NCBI GenBank assembly: GCA_964638005.1
Contig: CAZWXS010000006.1
Location: 18,187 to 82,186 of the forward strand
Origin: JAAYYM01 sp964638005
Lineage (GTDB): Bacteria; Bacillota; Clostridia; Lachnospirales; Lachnospiraceae
DNA length: 64,000 bases
Reading direction: 5' to 3'
Below are positions 27,833 to 35,933 of the stretch, piece after piece. A program made the position numbers and the translations under genes. Every line of letters starts with the position of its first letter. Position 1 is the first letter of the stretch. The notes beneath the pieces were generated by a model. The model was not told where the DNA came from and ran no database searches. It saw only the letters and a list, made by a program, of their open reading frames with translations.

Positions 27833-28417
27833 TTAGTTATCTCCTCGAAATACGATCTCGCCTGTCTCATCATTCATACTCTCCACGATTGCAAGTGACT
27901 CTACTCTGATTCCTTTGGCGCGAAGTGCATCGCCGCCTACCTGAAATCCTTTTTCAATTGCAATTCCTGCTCCTACTAATGTTGCTCCTGCATCCTGTAC
28001 AATCTGTGCCAGTCCTTCCAGCGCTTTTCCGTTTGCCAAAAAGTCATCAATCAGAAGTACTTTGTCCTCCGGTCCTAAGAACTGCTTGGATACCATGATG
28101 TCAAATACTCTTCCATGCGTAAATGATTCCACCTGTGTCGTATAGACATCTCCCGCGATATTTTTGGTCTTGGATTTCTTGGCAAATACAACCGGTACAT
28201 GAAAATACTGTGCCACGATACATGCAATTCCGATTCCTGATGCTTCTATTGTTAAAATCTTTGTAATTTCCTCGTTCATGAATCGCTGCTTGAACTCACG
28301 ACCCATCTCACAAAACAAAGGAATATCCATCTGGTGATTCAGGAAACTGTCAACTTTCAATATATTACCGGGACGAACTACACCGTCTCTACGAATTCTG
28401 TCTTTTAGCAGCTGCAT
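27833..28417 (-). CDS. xpt: Xanthine phosphoribosyltransferase
   Basis: A 194-aa salvage enzyme that joins xanthine and PRPP to make XMP. The PRPP loop is VLLIDDFLANGKAL (about residues 122-135), and LTIEASGIGIA and FAKKSK fit the Xpt family. It heads the dehydrogenase operon, so the cell can either salvage xanthine or degrade it from one transcript. No purine riboswitch is visible in the 185 bases upstream, which is unusual because xpt is often under one in Firmicutes. Confidence 0.95.
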   Translation of the reverse strand: MQLLKDRIRRDGVVRPGNILKVDSFLNHQMDIPLFCEMGREFKQRFMNEEITKILTIEASGIGIACIVAQYFHVPVVFAKKSKTKNIAGDVYTTQVESFTHGRVFDIMVSKQFLGPEDKVLLIDDFLANGKALEGLAQIVQDAGATLVGAGIAIEKGFQVGGDALRAKGIRVESLAIVESMNDETGEIVFRGDN

Positions 28418-28470
28418 ATGTATGATCCTCTTTTATCTGATATTATTGTATTGCATTTGTTATTATGAAA

Positions 28471-28479
28471 AGTATAGCA
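28471..28479 (-). promoter_or_regulatory. Extended -10 promoter of xpt
   Basis: On the minus strand TGC-TATACT is an extended -10 element about 54 bases before the xpt ATG. The -35 region is poor. Confidence 0.5.
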
Positions 28480-28511
28480 AATATTCTGATAAAATACCAG
28501 TGTAATGTAAA

Positions 28512-28539
28512 AAATGCCATCGGATTTCCGACGGCATTT
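28512..28539 (-). terminator. Rho-independent terminator after the small lipoprotein gene
   Basis: On the minus strand a 12-pair stem (AAATGCCGTCGG / CCGATGGCATTT, one G-U pair) is followed by a run of T. It ends the lipoprotein transcript before xpt. Confidence 0.8.
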
Positions 28540-28602
28540 GTCTACAATTTATTGATGAATCTGTAATACAATATAAATTTTAATATTAGTTGTTAAAACA
28601 AA

Positions 28603-29076
28603 TTACATTGCATCTACTGCTGCCTGAAGACCTGTTAAAATATCAAGCATAGCCTGATTTAATGACTCTGCATCAGCTTCTGTAATTGAATCCTGTGTAA
28701 TTTCGCCCATCTGTGTGATTACATCACCAGCCTGAGTTAATAACTCTTCGATGTCTGCATTTGCTTCTACTTCGTCTGAGTTGTATGCATCTACAACTGC
28801 ATTGTTAGCTTCTACAAGTGCTGCATAGTTATCCTGTAATGTTGCAAATGTCTCATCTGATACCATTTCGCCTGTAGCTGCTTCATCTGTTGCTGCTGCT
28901 TCGTCTGTAGCTGCTTCTTCAACTGGAGCCTCTTCTTCTACTGCTGCTTCTTCTTCAACCGGTGCTGCTTCTTCTGTTGCTGCAGGTGCTGCTTCTTCCT
29001 TGCTACCACATGCTGCGAATACAGCTGTTGACATTACACATACCATAAGTACTGCTAATAACTTCTTTTTCATCAT
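28603..29076 (-). CDS. Small acidic lipoprotein of unknown function
   Basis: A 157-aa secreted lipoprotein. The signal peptide MMKKKLLAVLMVCVMSTAVFAAC ends in a lipobox-like FAAC. A low-complexity linker of Ala, Glu and Pro with repeats such as EEAAPVEEEAAVEEEAPVEEA fills residues 28-70. A short helical domain (about 75-157) follows, rich in Gln, Asp and Ala and likely all-alpha. Either of the first two ATGs may be used; GGAGG lies just upstream. It has its own promoter and terminator. I do not recognise the domain. The anionic linker suggests a spacer through the cell wall. Confidence 0.85.
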   Translation of the reverse strand: MMKKKLLAVLMVCVMSTAVFAACGSKEEAAPAATEEAAPVEEEAAVEEEAPVEEAATDEAAATDEAATGEMVSDETFATLQDNYAALVEANNAVVDAYNSDEVEANADIEELLTQAGDVITQMGEITQDSITEADAESLNQAMLDILTGLQAAVDAM

Positions 29077-29130
29077 AATTCCTCCTCGAATATGTTGTAC
29101 ATTGTAGTACTGATTTCATCCATCGAGGTG

Positions 29131-29159
29131 ATTATATCATGATGAAAAAATCGAGTAAA
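29131..29159 (-). promoter_or_regulatory. Promoter of the small lipoprotein gene
   Basis: On the minus strand TTTACT (29154-29159), a 17-base spacer and a perfect TATAAT (29131-29136). Confidence 0.7.
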
Positions 29160-29175
29160 CTACCCATAAGGGTAG
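29160..29175. promoter_or_regulatory. Short palindrome between the LuxR gene and the lipoprotein promoter
   Basis: CTACCC-ATAA-GGGTAG touches the -35 box of the lipoprotein promoter and lies 16 bases after the LuxR stop. It may be an operator or a weak terminator. Confidence 0.45.
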
Positions 29176-29190
29176 GTTTAATGATTCACT

Positions 29191-31563
29191 TTACATTTCT
29201 CCCCTATAGATACCTGCTTTTCTTGCGATCCGCTCTGCTTCCATACGGTTTTTGGCACCTAACTTCCGATAAATATTCTTATTGTGGAACTTTAAGGTAT
29301 TATAGGAAATAAAGCACAATTCACATATTTCTTCCGTACTTTTTCCTTCGCACATGAGTTGTAGGATCCTGTCTTCCATCTCAGTCAGTTCTTCTCGCTT
29401 TGTCGAATCAACAGACAGATAAAACGGATAGTATCCTCTCATTTTCTCAACTGCTTCTTCTATCTGCTGTCTATATTCCTTGGTGACCGATAATCTCGTT
29501 GCCCCTTTCAACAACGGTAGAAGTGCAGCGCCTTCATTTGCAACAATCTGTATAAAATGATAATCCTCCGCCTTCTGTAATGCCTCATCTAAGATCAGTT
29601 CCCAGCCGGTAGCCTTCATGCGAAACATCACAATTGCTTTTAACAGAAGATTTTCTATATACATATAGTGTCTTTCATAAGTTACAAAGTAAACATTCAG
29701 CCGGTCGATCAGGCTCGCAGCTTCCGTTAGGCTTCCGCAGGCAATATAAGTCCGTACCTTCATAATATAACGATACCGGTCAAAAATATTGAACTCTATA
29801 TTTTCATTTGGTGCTGCTTCATTCAGCCATCTGGCGAATTCTTTTTGATTTCCTTCTAACAGGTTCATCCACTGCCTCATCGTATCAATATTGCGTAATA
29901 AGCGATTGGCTTTCTCACGGATGGCTTTCGTCCTGAAATCTTCAAGAATCTTTCGTGCCAGAGTTATTTGATTTCGACTGACATGGATCTTACACATGAT
30001 ACCGGTAGAAGCAAAGCACATTTCAATCGTTCCATTCGTATCTGCCATCATGTAGCCTGAGTTCAACAGGGTTATAATTTCATAGATATCTTCCGACCCT
30101 TTTTCAAAGAGGCTTTCTGCAAGTGCTACATTTGCCAGGCCAACACCGGATTTTCCTGTCACCAGTTCCAGCGGTCGCTTCATGATCCGATAACATTCCC
30201 GATCCCATTTGCTCCATTCACAGAAGTCCTTACCTCCGTTCATCAGAGAAGGCAGATTTCCCGTTACACAAAAATCAGACGTACGAATGCTGTGATTCAT
30301 ACAAAGTGCTGCAACCTTTTTGAACAGACTCGTGATTCCCTTGGTTCCCCTGTGCGGAAGTCCGATGTCCAGATAGGCCAGTCTCTCAAGCGCAATTTTC
30401 TTTTCCTCACTGCCCTTTACCGCTGATTGTTCAAATGATTTGAGCTGCTGATACCAATACTCACTTTGCTCTGTCTTCATCAGCATCGAATACAGCATAC
30501 TCATACCTGCCATCAACATAGGAGATTCCTTGATCTTATCCTCGGGCAGATTAAAATAATACTGCCTTGTTTCAAAATAATGTGCCGTTCCTGTATGGTT
30601 TCTGACATTCTTACGAAGCAGTTCCATCACCTTTAATTGATTTCCGCTTTTGTCATAATAAAACAGTGCCTGATCAATCTGATTATGCATCTCATAATAG
30701 ATTGCAGCCCTTCCATATAATTCATTGATGTATGCGCGGCTATAGACAAGTTCTCTCTTCCACTTCAAAAAAGACGCCAGTTTCTGACGCATATGGTAAA
30801 TTCCATTGTCATCTTTATATAGGAAGTTTCCAATTGACCATGCCCTCTCCAGAACTTCCATCAGATTCCCATTTCCGGTTATAAACTCCATAAATTCCAT
30901 ATCATATTCCGGGAATTCTGCTATCGCCAGCAGCACCTGCTTTAATTCTTCATCCCATTCCATGAATAAAGTCTGGTCAAAGTAATGGTAAATGTCACGT
31001 TCTACATTCTCCTTTACGATCTCAGTATAGGCTGTCTCACTCTGCATACGATAGGCAGCCATTTGCAGCGCCATCGCATAGTATTCCATATCCGCAAGGA
31101 TCTTCAACAATACCTCACGACTCACTTGAATCTTATACTGACTGAATAATTTTGCTGCCTCAGCTTCCTGAAAGCACAGATCTCTTTCATCCGCAAGCAT
31201 CATTCCACTCTCTGCAAATACATCCTTAAGCCATGCCGGAAGTTTACTTCTTCCTGCCAATACCATATGCTGTTTGCCATTTCTGAGCAGACTCCTGATA
31301 TAATCCTTGGATGCCTGTTCTGTGATCCATGAAATATCATCAATGACAATCACTGAATACTGTATCTGCTGCACATCCGGCATATCAGACAGTTCTCCGG
31401 TACGTCCGGTTAACATCAGACATGCCTTCTTACGATAATAGTATTCTATGGCACTGGTCTTGCCAAATCCAACCGGTGCTGATATATAAATGTTGCGATT
31501 CTCATCCTCTGCCTGTTTTAATTTCTTATAAATCGCAGGAATCTTAATATATTCTAACCCCAT
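29191..31563 (-). CDS. Large MalT-like LuxR-family regulator (STAND ATPase)
   Basis: A 790-aa signal-transduction ATPase. An N-terminal P-loop (SAPVGFGKTSAIEYY, about residues 29-43) and VIVIDDISWI are followed by a long all-helical, TPR-like middle. A C-terminal LuxR helix-turn-helix spans about 725-780 (EDRILQLMCEGKSTEEICEL, then ISYNTLKFHNKNIYRKLGA). Proteins of this layout (MalT, AcoK type) bind an inducer through the helical region and then activate transcription as oligomers. It lies between the small lipoprotein and the ATP-grasp genes, so either may be its target. It has a promoter at 31614-31641. Confidence 0.9.
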   Translation of the reverse strand: MGLEYIKIPAIYKKLKQAEDENRNIYISAPVGFGKTSAIEYYYRKKACLMLTGRTGELSDMPDVQQIQYSVIVIDDISWITEQASKDYIRSLLRNGKQHMVLAGRSKLPAWLKDVFAESGMMLADERDLCFQEAEAAKLFSQYKIQVSREVLLKILADMEYYAMALQMAAYRMQSETAYTEIVKENVERDIYHYFDQTLFMEWDEELKQVLLAIAEFPEYDMEFMEFITGNGNLMEVLERAWSIGNFLYKDDNGIYHMRQKLASFLKWKRELVYSRAYINELYGRAAIYYEMHNQIDQALFYYDKSGNQLKVMELLRKNVRNHTGTAHYFETRQYYFNLPEDKIKESPMLMAGMSMLYSMLMKTEQSEYWYQQLKSFEQSAVKGSEEKKIALERLAYLDIGLPHRGTKGITSLFKKVAALCMNHSIRTSDFCVTGNLPSLMNGGKDFCEWSKWDRECYRIMKRPLELVTGKSGVGLANVALAESLFEKGSEDIYEIITLLNSGYMMADTNGTIEMCFASTGIMCKIHVSRNQITLARKILEDFRTKAIREKANRLLRNIDTMRQWMNLLEGNQKEFARWLNEAAPNENIEFNIFDRYRYIMKVRTYIACGSLTEAASLIDRLNVYFVTYERHYMYIENLLLKAIVMFRMKATGWELILDEALQKAEDYHFIQIVANEGAALLPLLKGATRLSVTKEYRQQIEEAVEKMRGYYPFYLSVDSTKREELTEMEDRILQLMCEGKSTEEICELCFISYNTLKFHNKNIYRKLGAKNRMEAERIARKAGIYRGEM

Positions 31564-31613
31564 AAAAACGTTCTCCCTGTTGCTCGCACATAATCAAACT
31601 TTTTATACTCCCT

Positions 31614-31641
31614 ATTTTACACCAAATCAAGAGTTTGATAA
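31614..31641 (-). promoter_or_regulatory. Promoter of the LuxR regulator
   Basis: On the minus strand TTATCA (31636-31641), a 16-base spacer and TAAAAT (31614-31619), about 50 bases before the ATG. Confidence 0.5.
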
Positions 31642-31694
31642 ACTGATATTTACTTGCGTTGATCACTATACTTTCTAATTTTCAATATTTATAG

Positions 31695-31700
31695 TATAAT
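31695..31700 (+). promoter_or_regulatory. -10 box of the first ATP-grasp gene
   Basis: A perfect TATAAT ends only seven bases before the ATG at 31708 and no ribosome binding site lies between, so the mRNA may be leaderless. The -35 region is weak. Confidence 0.5.
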
Positions 31701-31707
31701 TCTCATT

Positions 31708-32631
31708 ATGAAAAATAATAATCAATATGGTTGGCTGATCGTGAATCACTTTCTGCAAACCGGTAAATTCAACGAAATATATGACTGGCTTCTTGCCGCT
31801 GCGAATAAAGTGGGCTGTAGGCTTGACAAAAAAACAAATGCCGAAGTTCTCGCATGTATTAGTGACGGTACGCTACTTGGTCTGACGGCATCCAAAGATC
31901 GTCCGGACTTTATTCTGTTTTGGGATAAAGATGTACGACTGGCAAAGACGCTTGAGGGGCTTGGATTTCGACTGTTCAATCGAGCTGACGCCATTGCTGC
32001 CTGCGACGATAAGTCTCTGACCTTCTCGAAACTTGCAATGTTCAAGGACACCTATCCAATTCCTATGCCAAAGACAGTTCTTGCTCCGATGACTTATGCC
32101 AATATTGGCTACCACGGGGATCTTGCGTTTCTTGATCTGATAGAGGAACAGCTCTCTTATCCAATGGTGATCAAAGAGTGCTTCGGATCCTTCGGCGCAC
32201 AGGTTTATCTGGCTCAGAATCGAACAGAAGTCGAAACGATTACAGAACAATGTGCGGGAAAACCTTTAATTTTTCAGGAATTCATTCAGAGTAGTTTCGG
32301 GCGTGATCTACGTTTGGAAGTAGTCGGTGGAAAAGTCGTTGCTACAATGCTTCGAACTCATGATTCTGACTTTCGTGCCAATATCACAAACGGTGGAAAG
32401 ATGTCACCCTATACCCCCAGCCAGGAAGCACGCACACTGGCTATCAATGTATGCAAGGCGTTGAATCTGGATTTTGCCGGAGTTGACCTGCTCTTCGGAC
32501 CGAATGATGAACCCATTTTGTGTGAAGTCAATTCCAATGCACATTTTAAAAACATCTACACCTGTACCGGGGTCAACGCTGCAGATAAAATCATGGAACA
32601 TATCATGAATTGCAAGCAATTCTATGATTAA
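31708..32631 (+). CDS. RimK-like ATP-grasp ligase 1
   Basis: A 307-aa ATP-grasp protein of the RimK/glutamate-ligase type, which joins a carboxylate to an amine using ATP. Visible parts are YPMVIKECFGSFGAQVYLA (about 150-168), FIQSSFGRDLRLEVVGGKVVATMLR (about 193-217), the RANITNGGKMSPY basic loop (about 223-235), and the metal site in FAGVDLLFGPNDEPILCEVNSNAHF (about 254-278). There is no ribosome binding site in front of the ATG. Its last nine codons form the first unit of the 33-bp repeat that follows. Substrates are unknown; family members make gamma-glutamyl or peptide links. Confidence 0.85.
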   Translation: MKNNNQYGWLIVNHFLQTGKFNEIYDWLLAAANKVGCRLDKKTNAEVLACISDGTLLGLTASKDRPDFILFWDKDVRLAKTLEGLGFRLFNRADAIAACDDKSLTFSKLAMFKDTYPIPMPKTVLAPMTYANIGYHGDLAFLDLIEEQLSYPMVIKECFGSFGAQVYLAQNRTEVETITEQCAGKPLIFQEFIQSSFGRDLRLEVVGGKVVATMLRTHDSDFRANITNGGKMSPYTPSQEARTLAINVCKALNLDFAGVDLLFGPNDEPILCEVNSNAHFKNIYTCTGVNAADKIMEHIMNCKQFYD

Positions 32632-32879
32632 TATATCATGAATTGCAAGCAATTCTATGATTAATATATCATGAATTGCAAGCAATTCTATGATTAATAT
32701 ATCATGAATTGCAGGCAATTNNNNNNNNNNNNNNNNNNNNNNNNNNNNNNNNNNNNNNNNNNNNNNNNNNNNNNNNNNNNNNNNNNNNNNNNNNNNNNNN
32801 NNNNNNNNNNNNNNNNNNNNGCAATTCTATGATTAATATATCATGAATTGCAGGCAATTCTATGATTGACATATCATGG
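32602..32879. repeat. 33-bp tandem repeat array, each unit a dyad, with assembly gap
   Basis: Units begin at 32602, 32635, 32668 and 32701, then 100 N (32721-32820), then units at 32840 and a remnant at 32873. Each unit contains GAATTGC and GCAATTC around a two-base centre, flanked by ATCAT and ATGAT, so it can fold into a stem of about 12 pairs with one bulged T. The first unit is the 3' end of the ATP-grasp gene. Every later unit keeps ATG AAT TGC (A/C)AG/AGG CAA TTC TAT GAT and mostly a stop. Unit phase across the gap does not fit multiples of 33, so the gap length is arbitrary and the copy number unknown. Confidence 0.95.
32721..32820. other. Assembly gap (100 N)
   Basis: Exactly 100 unknown bases inside the tandem array, a placeholder left where the repeat could not be assembled. 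Confidence 0.99.
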
Positions 32880-32897
32880 TAAGAAAGGGCATTTCAC

Positions 32898-33869
32898 ATG
32901 AAAAGAACAGGCTGGATCGTATACGAAGAAGCTGATGCCATAAAAAATCAAGAATATATTAGGATGTTCACTGATGCAGCTGCCGAAGTAGGTGTTATAC
33001 TAACATTATTTTATACTTATAAAACTGCCTCTGGTGGCTTCTCTCTTGTTTCTCCAGAACACATCAATATTCATTCAGCGACTGATTCATTTACATCTGA
33101 GCAATCGTTAGACAAATCCAACCGACCTGATTTCGTCATCAACCGTTCTCGCAATACAGAACTTGCAATCTGGCTGGAGCAGCAAGGTGTCCGGGTTTTT
33201 AATCCTGCCATTGTAACAGATATCTGCAATGACAAAAAAAAGACCTATGAGTTCATTCGTGAGCATGGAATTTCGTTTATGGAGACAGCCTATGATATTA
33301 ATTTGGTCAAGAACTGGCAGTATCCTTTCGTCATCAAACCTGCCTGCGGACATGGTGGAAATCTGGTTAAACTGGTTTATTCTCAAGAAGAACTGCAAAG
33401 CAGTATTCATGAAATTAATACCGTCTATCAGGAACACCCCGGATATGTATTACAGCACTGTGCTTCCGATATCGGCAAAGACCTCCGGGTCTATCTGCTG
33501 GGAAGTAAAATCATTGCTTCTATCATGAGATCTGCATATGGAGACGATATTCCTAACTTAAATACCAACATCGATTCTTCAAACGCCTTAACCAACATTA
33601 CGCCGCCCGATATCCGTAGCAACTATTCCCTCGGACACAATGCAGCACTGCATACACTGACAAGCGAAGAGAATGCCCTTGTTCAAAGGATCATCCCGCT
33701 TCTTCCTTTTGACTGTATCGGAATTGATTTTGTGTATGATAAAGGACACCCTGTCTTCAATGAAATCGAAGATGCTGTGGGTGCCCGTATGCTCTATTCT
33801 AATTCTGATATTGACCTTGTGAAATTATATATGAACTATATTGTGAAACAGTCACATCTCTCTATTTAA
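32898..33869 (+). CDS. RimK-like ATP-grasp ligase 2
   Basis: A 323-aa ATP-grasp protein distantly like the first. The ATP-binding lysine is in WQYPFVIKPACGHGGNLVKL (about residues 140-159), then LQHCASDIGKDLRVYLLGSKIIASIMR (about 191-217), and metal ligands in PFDCIGIDFVYDKGHPVFNEIEDAVGA (about 272-298). An AAAGGG site lies eight bases before the ATG, just after the last repeat remnant. The pair could act in sequence on one small product or peptide. No transporter, protease or obvious precursor peptide is adjacent. The substrate is unknown. Confidence 0.82.
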   Translation: MKRTGWIVYEEADAIKNQEYIRMFTDAAAEVGVILTLFYTYKTASGGFSLVSPEHINIHSATDSFTSEQSLDKSNRPDFVINRSRNTELAIWLEQQGVRVFNPAIVTDICNDKKKTYEFIREHGISFMETAYDINLVKNWQYPFVIKPACGHGGNLVKLVYSQEELQSSIHEINTVYQEHPGYVLQHCASDIGKDLRVYLLGSKIIASIMRSAYGDDIPNLNTNIDSSNALTNITPPDIRSNYSLGHNAALHTLTSEENALVQRIIPLLPFDCIGIDFVYDKGHPVFNEIEDAVGARMLYSNSDIDLVKLYMNYIVKQSHLSI

Positions 33870-33903
33870 CTTCTATATGCCTAATTTTCATCTGACTATC
33901 TTT

Positions 33904-33948
33904 CGGTCTTGTGTTAGCCGGTCTTGTGTTAGCCGGTCTTGTATCAGC
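33904..33948. repeat. Three 15-bp tandem repeats at the 3' end of the CPBP gene
   Basis: CGGTCTTGTGTTAGC occurs twice, then CGGTCTTGTATCAGC overlaps the CPBP stop codon. It is a second case here of a gene's 3' end being copied into the gap next to it. Confidence 0.85.
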
Positions 33949-34726
33949 CTTCCTCATGTGTCTCTGTCTTCAAGATTGGAAGAAGATACATGGAAATAAC
34001 GACAATCGCAATGCTCAGAATACAGATCACAGCGCCGGTCGCAATCGGCAGATCCGGATCCAGATTCGCATTCATCCATAGCCCTACTGCATTCAGTACC
34101 ACATGCATGATGATTGACACCCATAAAGATTTTAATCTGAGAACCGCATATCCAAATACAAATCCCATGACAAATGCATAAATTCCCTGCACCAGATTCA
34201 TATGATAGAAGCCAAACAGAACCGCCTGTATTAAATTTGCAACAAGACCCGGAAGTGCTTTCCCTGCAAATTTCATTGTCAGACCTCTAAAGATACATTC
34301 CTCTCCGATCGGTGTAAGAACGACCACATACAGAACTGAAAGCGGTGTGATCACAAACATGCTTCCCATCATCGCCTGGTATTGTTCAACAGCACCCTTA
34401 AATAGCGGTAAAATAATGGTCAAAAGAAAGCTGATCGCTACCTGTCCGCAGATTGCAATTGCAAGTAATAACAGTACATGATTCAATGCCAGCGATCTCT
34501 TAAGCGGAACTTCACGTGTTTTCCCAAAATATCTTAGATACCACAATTCAAATATCAATATATAGGCACACCCGACTGCCACTCGAAATAACATCGTATA
34601 TGTCGTCTCATCTACAACACGATTTGAAATCTGAAGTGTATTGAATAGATAGACGACCGCATATTGTATCAAAAAACTAATTAAAAATGGGAGTGGTATC
34701 AGACAAAGATACTCACGTTTTCTCAT
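33944..34726 (-). CDS. CPBP-family intramembrane metalloprotease
   Basis: A 260-aa membrane protein with about seven hydrophobic segments. It carries the CPBP (CAAX protease and bacteriocin-processing) motifs: EECIFRG (about 142-148), FGFYHMN (about 171-177) and HVVLNAVG (about 207-214), whose Glu and His residues are the proposed catalytic set. Such proteins process prenylated or secreted peptides, or protect against bacteriocins. The ATG overlaps the stop of the DltD-like gene in ATGA, so it belongs to the MBOAT operon. The substrate is unknown. Confidence 0.88.
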   Translation of the reverse strand: MRKREYLCLIPLPFLISFLIQYAVVYLFNTLQISNRVVDETTYTMLFRVAVGCAYILIFELWYLRYFGKTREVPLKRSLALNHVLLLLAIAICGQVAISFLLTIILPLFKGAVEQYQAMMGSMFVITPLSVLYVVVLTPIGEECIFRGLTMKFAGKALPGLVANLIQAVLFGFYHMNLVQGIYAFVMGFVFGYAVLRLKSLWVSIIMHVVLNAVGLWMNANLDPDLPIATGAVICILSIAIVVISMYLLPILKTETHEEG

Positions 34727-35781
34727 TCCGATTCCTCCTCCTGATAGGGAATGATGTCATTTTCTATCGCTTGATCATGCAAAAACTGTATGAATTCTTC
34801 TCTGTTTTCTTCTGTAACATGAACTCCAAAGCCTTGATCTTTGACCGGCTTGTCAATGTTATCCTCATAAATAGCACCAATCATCCAGATTCCGACCTGT
34901 GGAGTGAAGTGACTCGTCTCATAATAACAGCCATTGGTCGTTGTGACAGAGCTGATACTGCTGAAATTATAGAAGTCTGTAATCTTCGACAGTTCTTCCA
35001 GGAAGTCCAGATATCCGTTTTCAACTGCCTTTTCATAGGTCAGATAATATAAGGGGTTCGTTACAATCTTCAGATTGATATTATTTTCTTTACATAGATT
35101 GATGAGTTCCTGCATATCTGCTATAGCCTCTTCTGTCCTAAGGCTGTAGTAATCTGCCCAATATCCAACCGCAGGTGCACCATCCATTGTTCCATCAAAT
35201 TCAGGAGCGATGTTCAGATTCTCTGTTCCGGTAGTCCGAAAACGTTCTGTATAATCCAGGTCTGTATTCTGATGATTGAGAATAACATCCATGGACTCAA
35301 AGGTTGTTAACAGGTCGCAATAACGAAGATAGAAACTGATCTGAGAAAACAGGTCATCTTCCGGATACGGAACTCGGTAAAGGACGTTTTCATGCGTTGC
35401 AGGATCTACAAAGCAGGAAATGTCGTCTACCATGACGATGACGTTCTTAGGGGTGAAACCATTTTTGATCAAAATCTTCAATGTCCGTACGTGTTCTGCA
35501 GGGAGGGCTTCTGAACTCGCCATGTCGTAGTATGTTCCGTCTGGAAGCATGTCTACGTGAAAGAAACCGGCTCTGGAAGAACCGAATACCAGGGAATCAA
35601 ATTTGTCCTGGTTATTGAGGATGTATTTGGTCTTGATGAAGTTTTTATTGGGTTCTACGCCGTTGCTGCGTGGATTGGCATAGTGAAATACGTTGTAGGG
35701 GTCTACAGCGATTGTAATTGGGAGGAATATAACTGCTAGAACTAATATAAAGGCTGCGATTTTGATTAAAAAACGTTTCAT
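34723..35781 (-). CDS. Membrane-anchored DltD/SGNH-like protein
   Basis: A 352-aa protein with one N-terminal membrane anchor (MKRFLIKIAAFILVLAVIFL) and an extracellular domain. The block SLVFGSSRAGFFHVDMLP (about residues 62-80) carries a GSS-type nucleophile serine, and SHFTPQVGIWM near 290 has the expected catalytic His, as in SGNH/AlgX/DltD partners of MBOAT enzymes. The start has AAAGGA four bases upstream. It lies between the MBOAT and CPBP genes in one operon. It probably works with the MBOAT protein to O-acylate a surface polymer; the polymer is unknown. Confidence 0.78.
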   Translation of the reverse strand: MKRFLIKIAAFILVLAVIFLPITIAVDPYNVFHYANPRSNGVEPNKNFIKTKYILNNQDKFDSLVFGSSRAGFFHVDMLPDGTYYDMASSEALPAEHVRTLKILIKNGFTPKNVIVMVDDISCFVDPATHENVLYRVPYPEDDLFSQISFYLRYCDLLTTFESMDVILNHQNTDLDYTERFRTTGTENLNIAPEFDGTMDGAPAVGYWADYYSLRTEEAIADMQELINLCKENNINLKIVTNPLYYLTYEKAVENGYLDFLEELSKITDFYNFSSISSVTTTNGCYYETSHFTPQVGIWMIGAIYEDNIDKPVKDQGFGVHVTEENREEFIQFLHDQAIENDIIPYQEEESE

Positions 35782-35804
35782 GAGATCCTTTCTGGGGTAG
35801 AGCG

Positions 35805-35894
35805 TTGACGAAGGGACGCCCTGCAATAGAACAATTCCTCTCCTGCCCACCACCCCAACGCCGCCCTACTCGAGGAACAGTTCTATCACAGGGC
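35805..35894. repeat. Intergenic inverted-repeat element, copy 2
   Basis: Two 23-base arms (35818-35840 and 35872-35894) match at 19 positions and flank a GC-rich loop. Just outside the left arm is TTGACGAAGGGACG (35805-35818), 13 of 14 identical to the element at 12296, and CCCAACGC sits in the loop. It fills the gap between the MBOAT and DltD-like genes. Confidence 0.6.
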
Positions 35895-35933
35895 TGCGTG
35901 TCTATGTGTTAGTAATGTCTATATTTATTTTAA

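Noticed and set aside
28418..28602. Purine riboswitch before xpt
   Set aside because: The leader is about 50 bases and lacks the three-way junction core expected for a guanine or adenine aptamer.
32404..32718. Minus-strand reading frame with 11-residue repeats through the array
   Set aside because: It is the shadow of the ATP-grasp gene and of a 33-base repeat whose length is a multiple of three. No ribosome binding site or known domain.
32602..32879. CRISPR-like array
   Set aside because: Units are directly contiguous with no unique spacers, and no cas gene is near. It is a simple tandem repeat.
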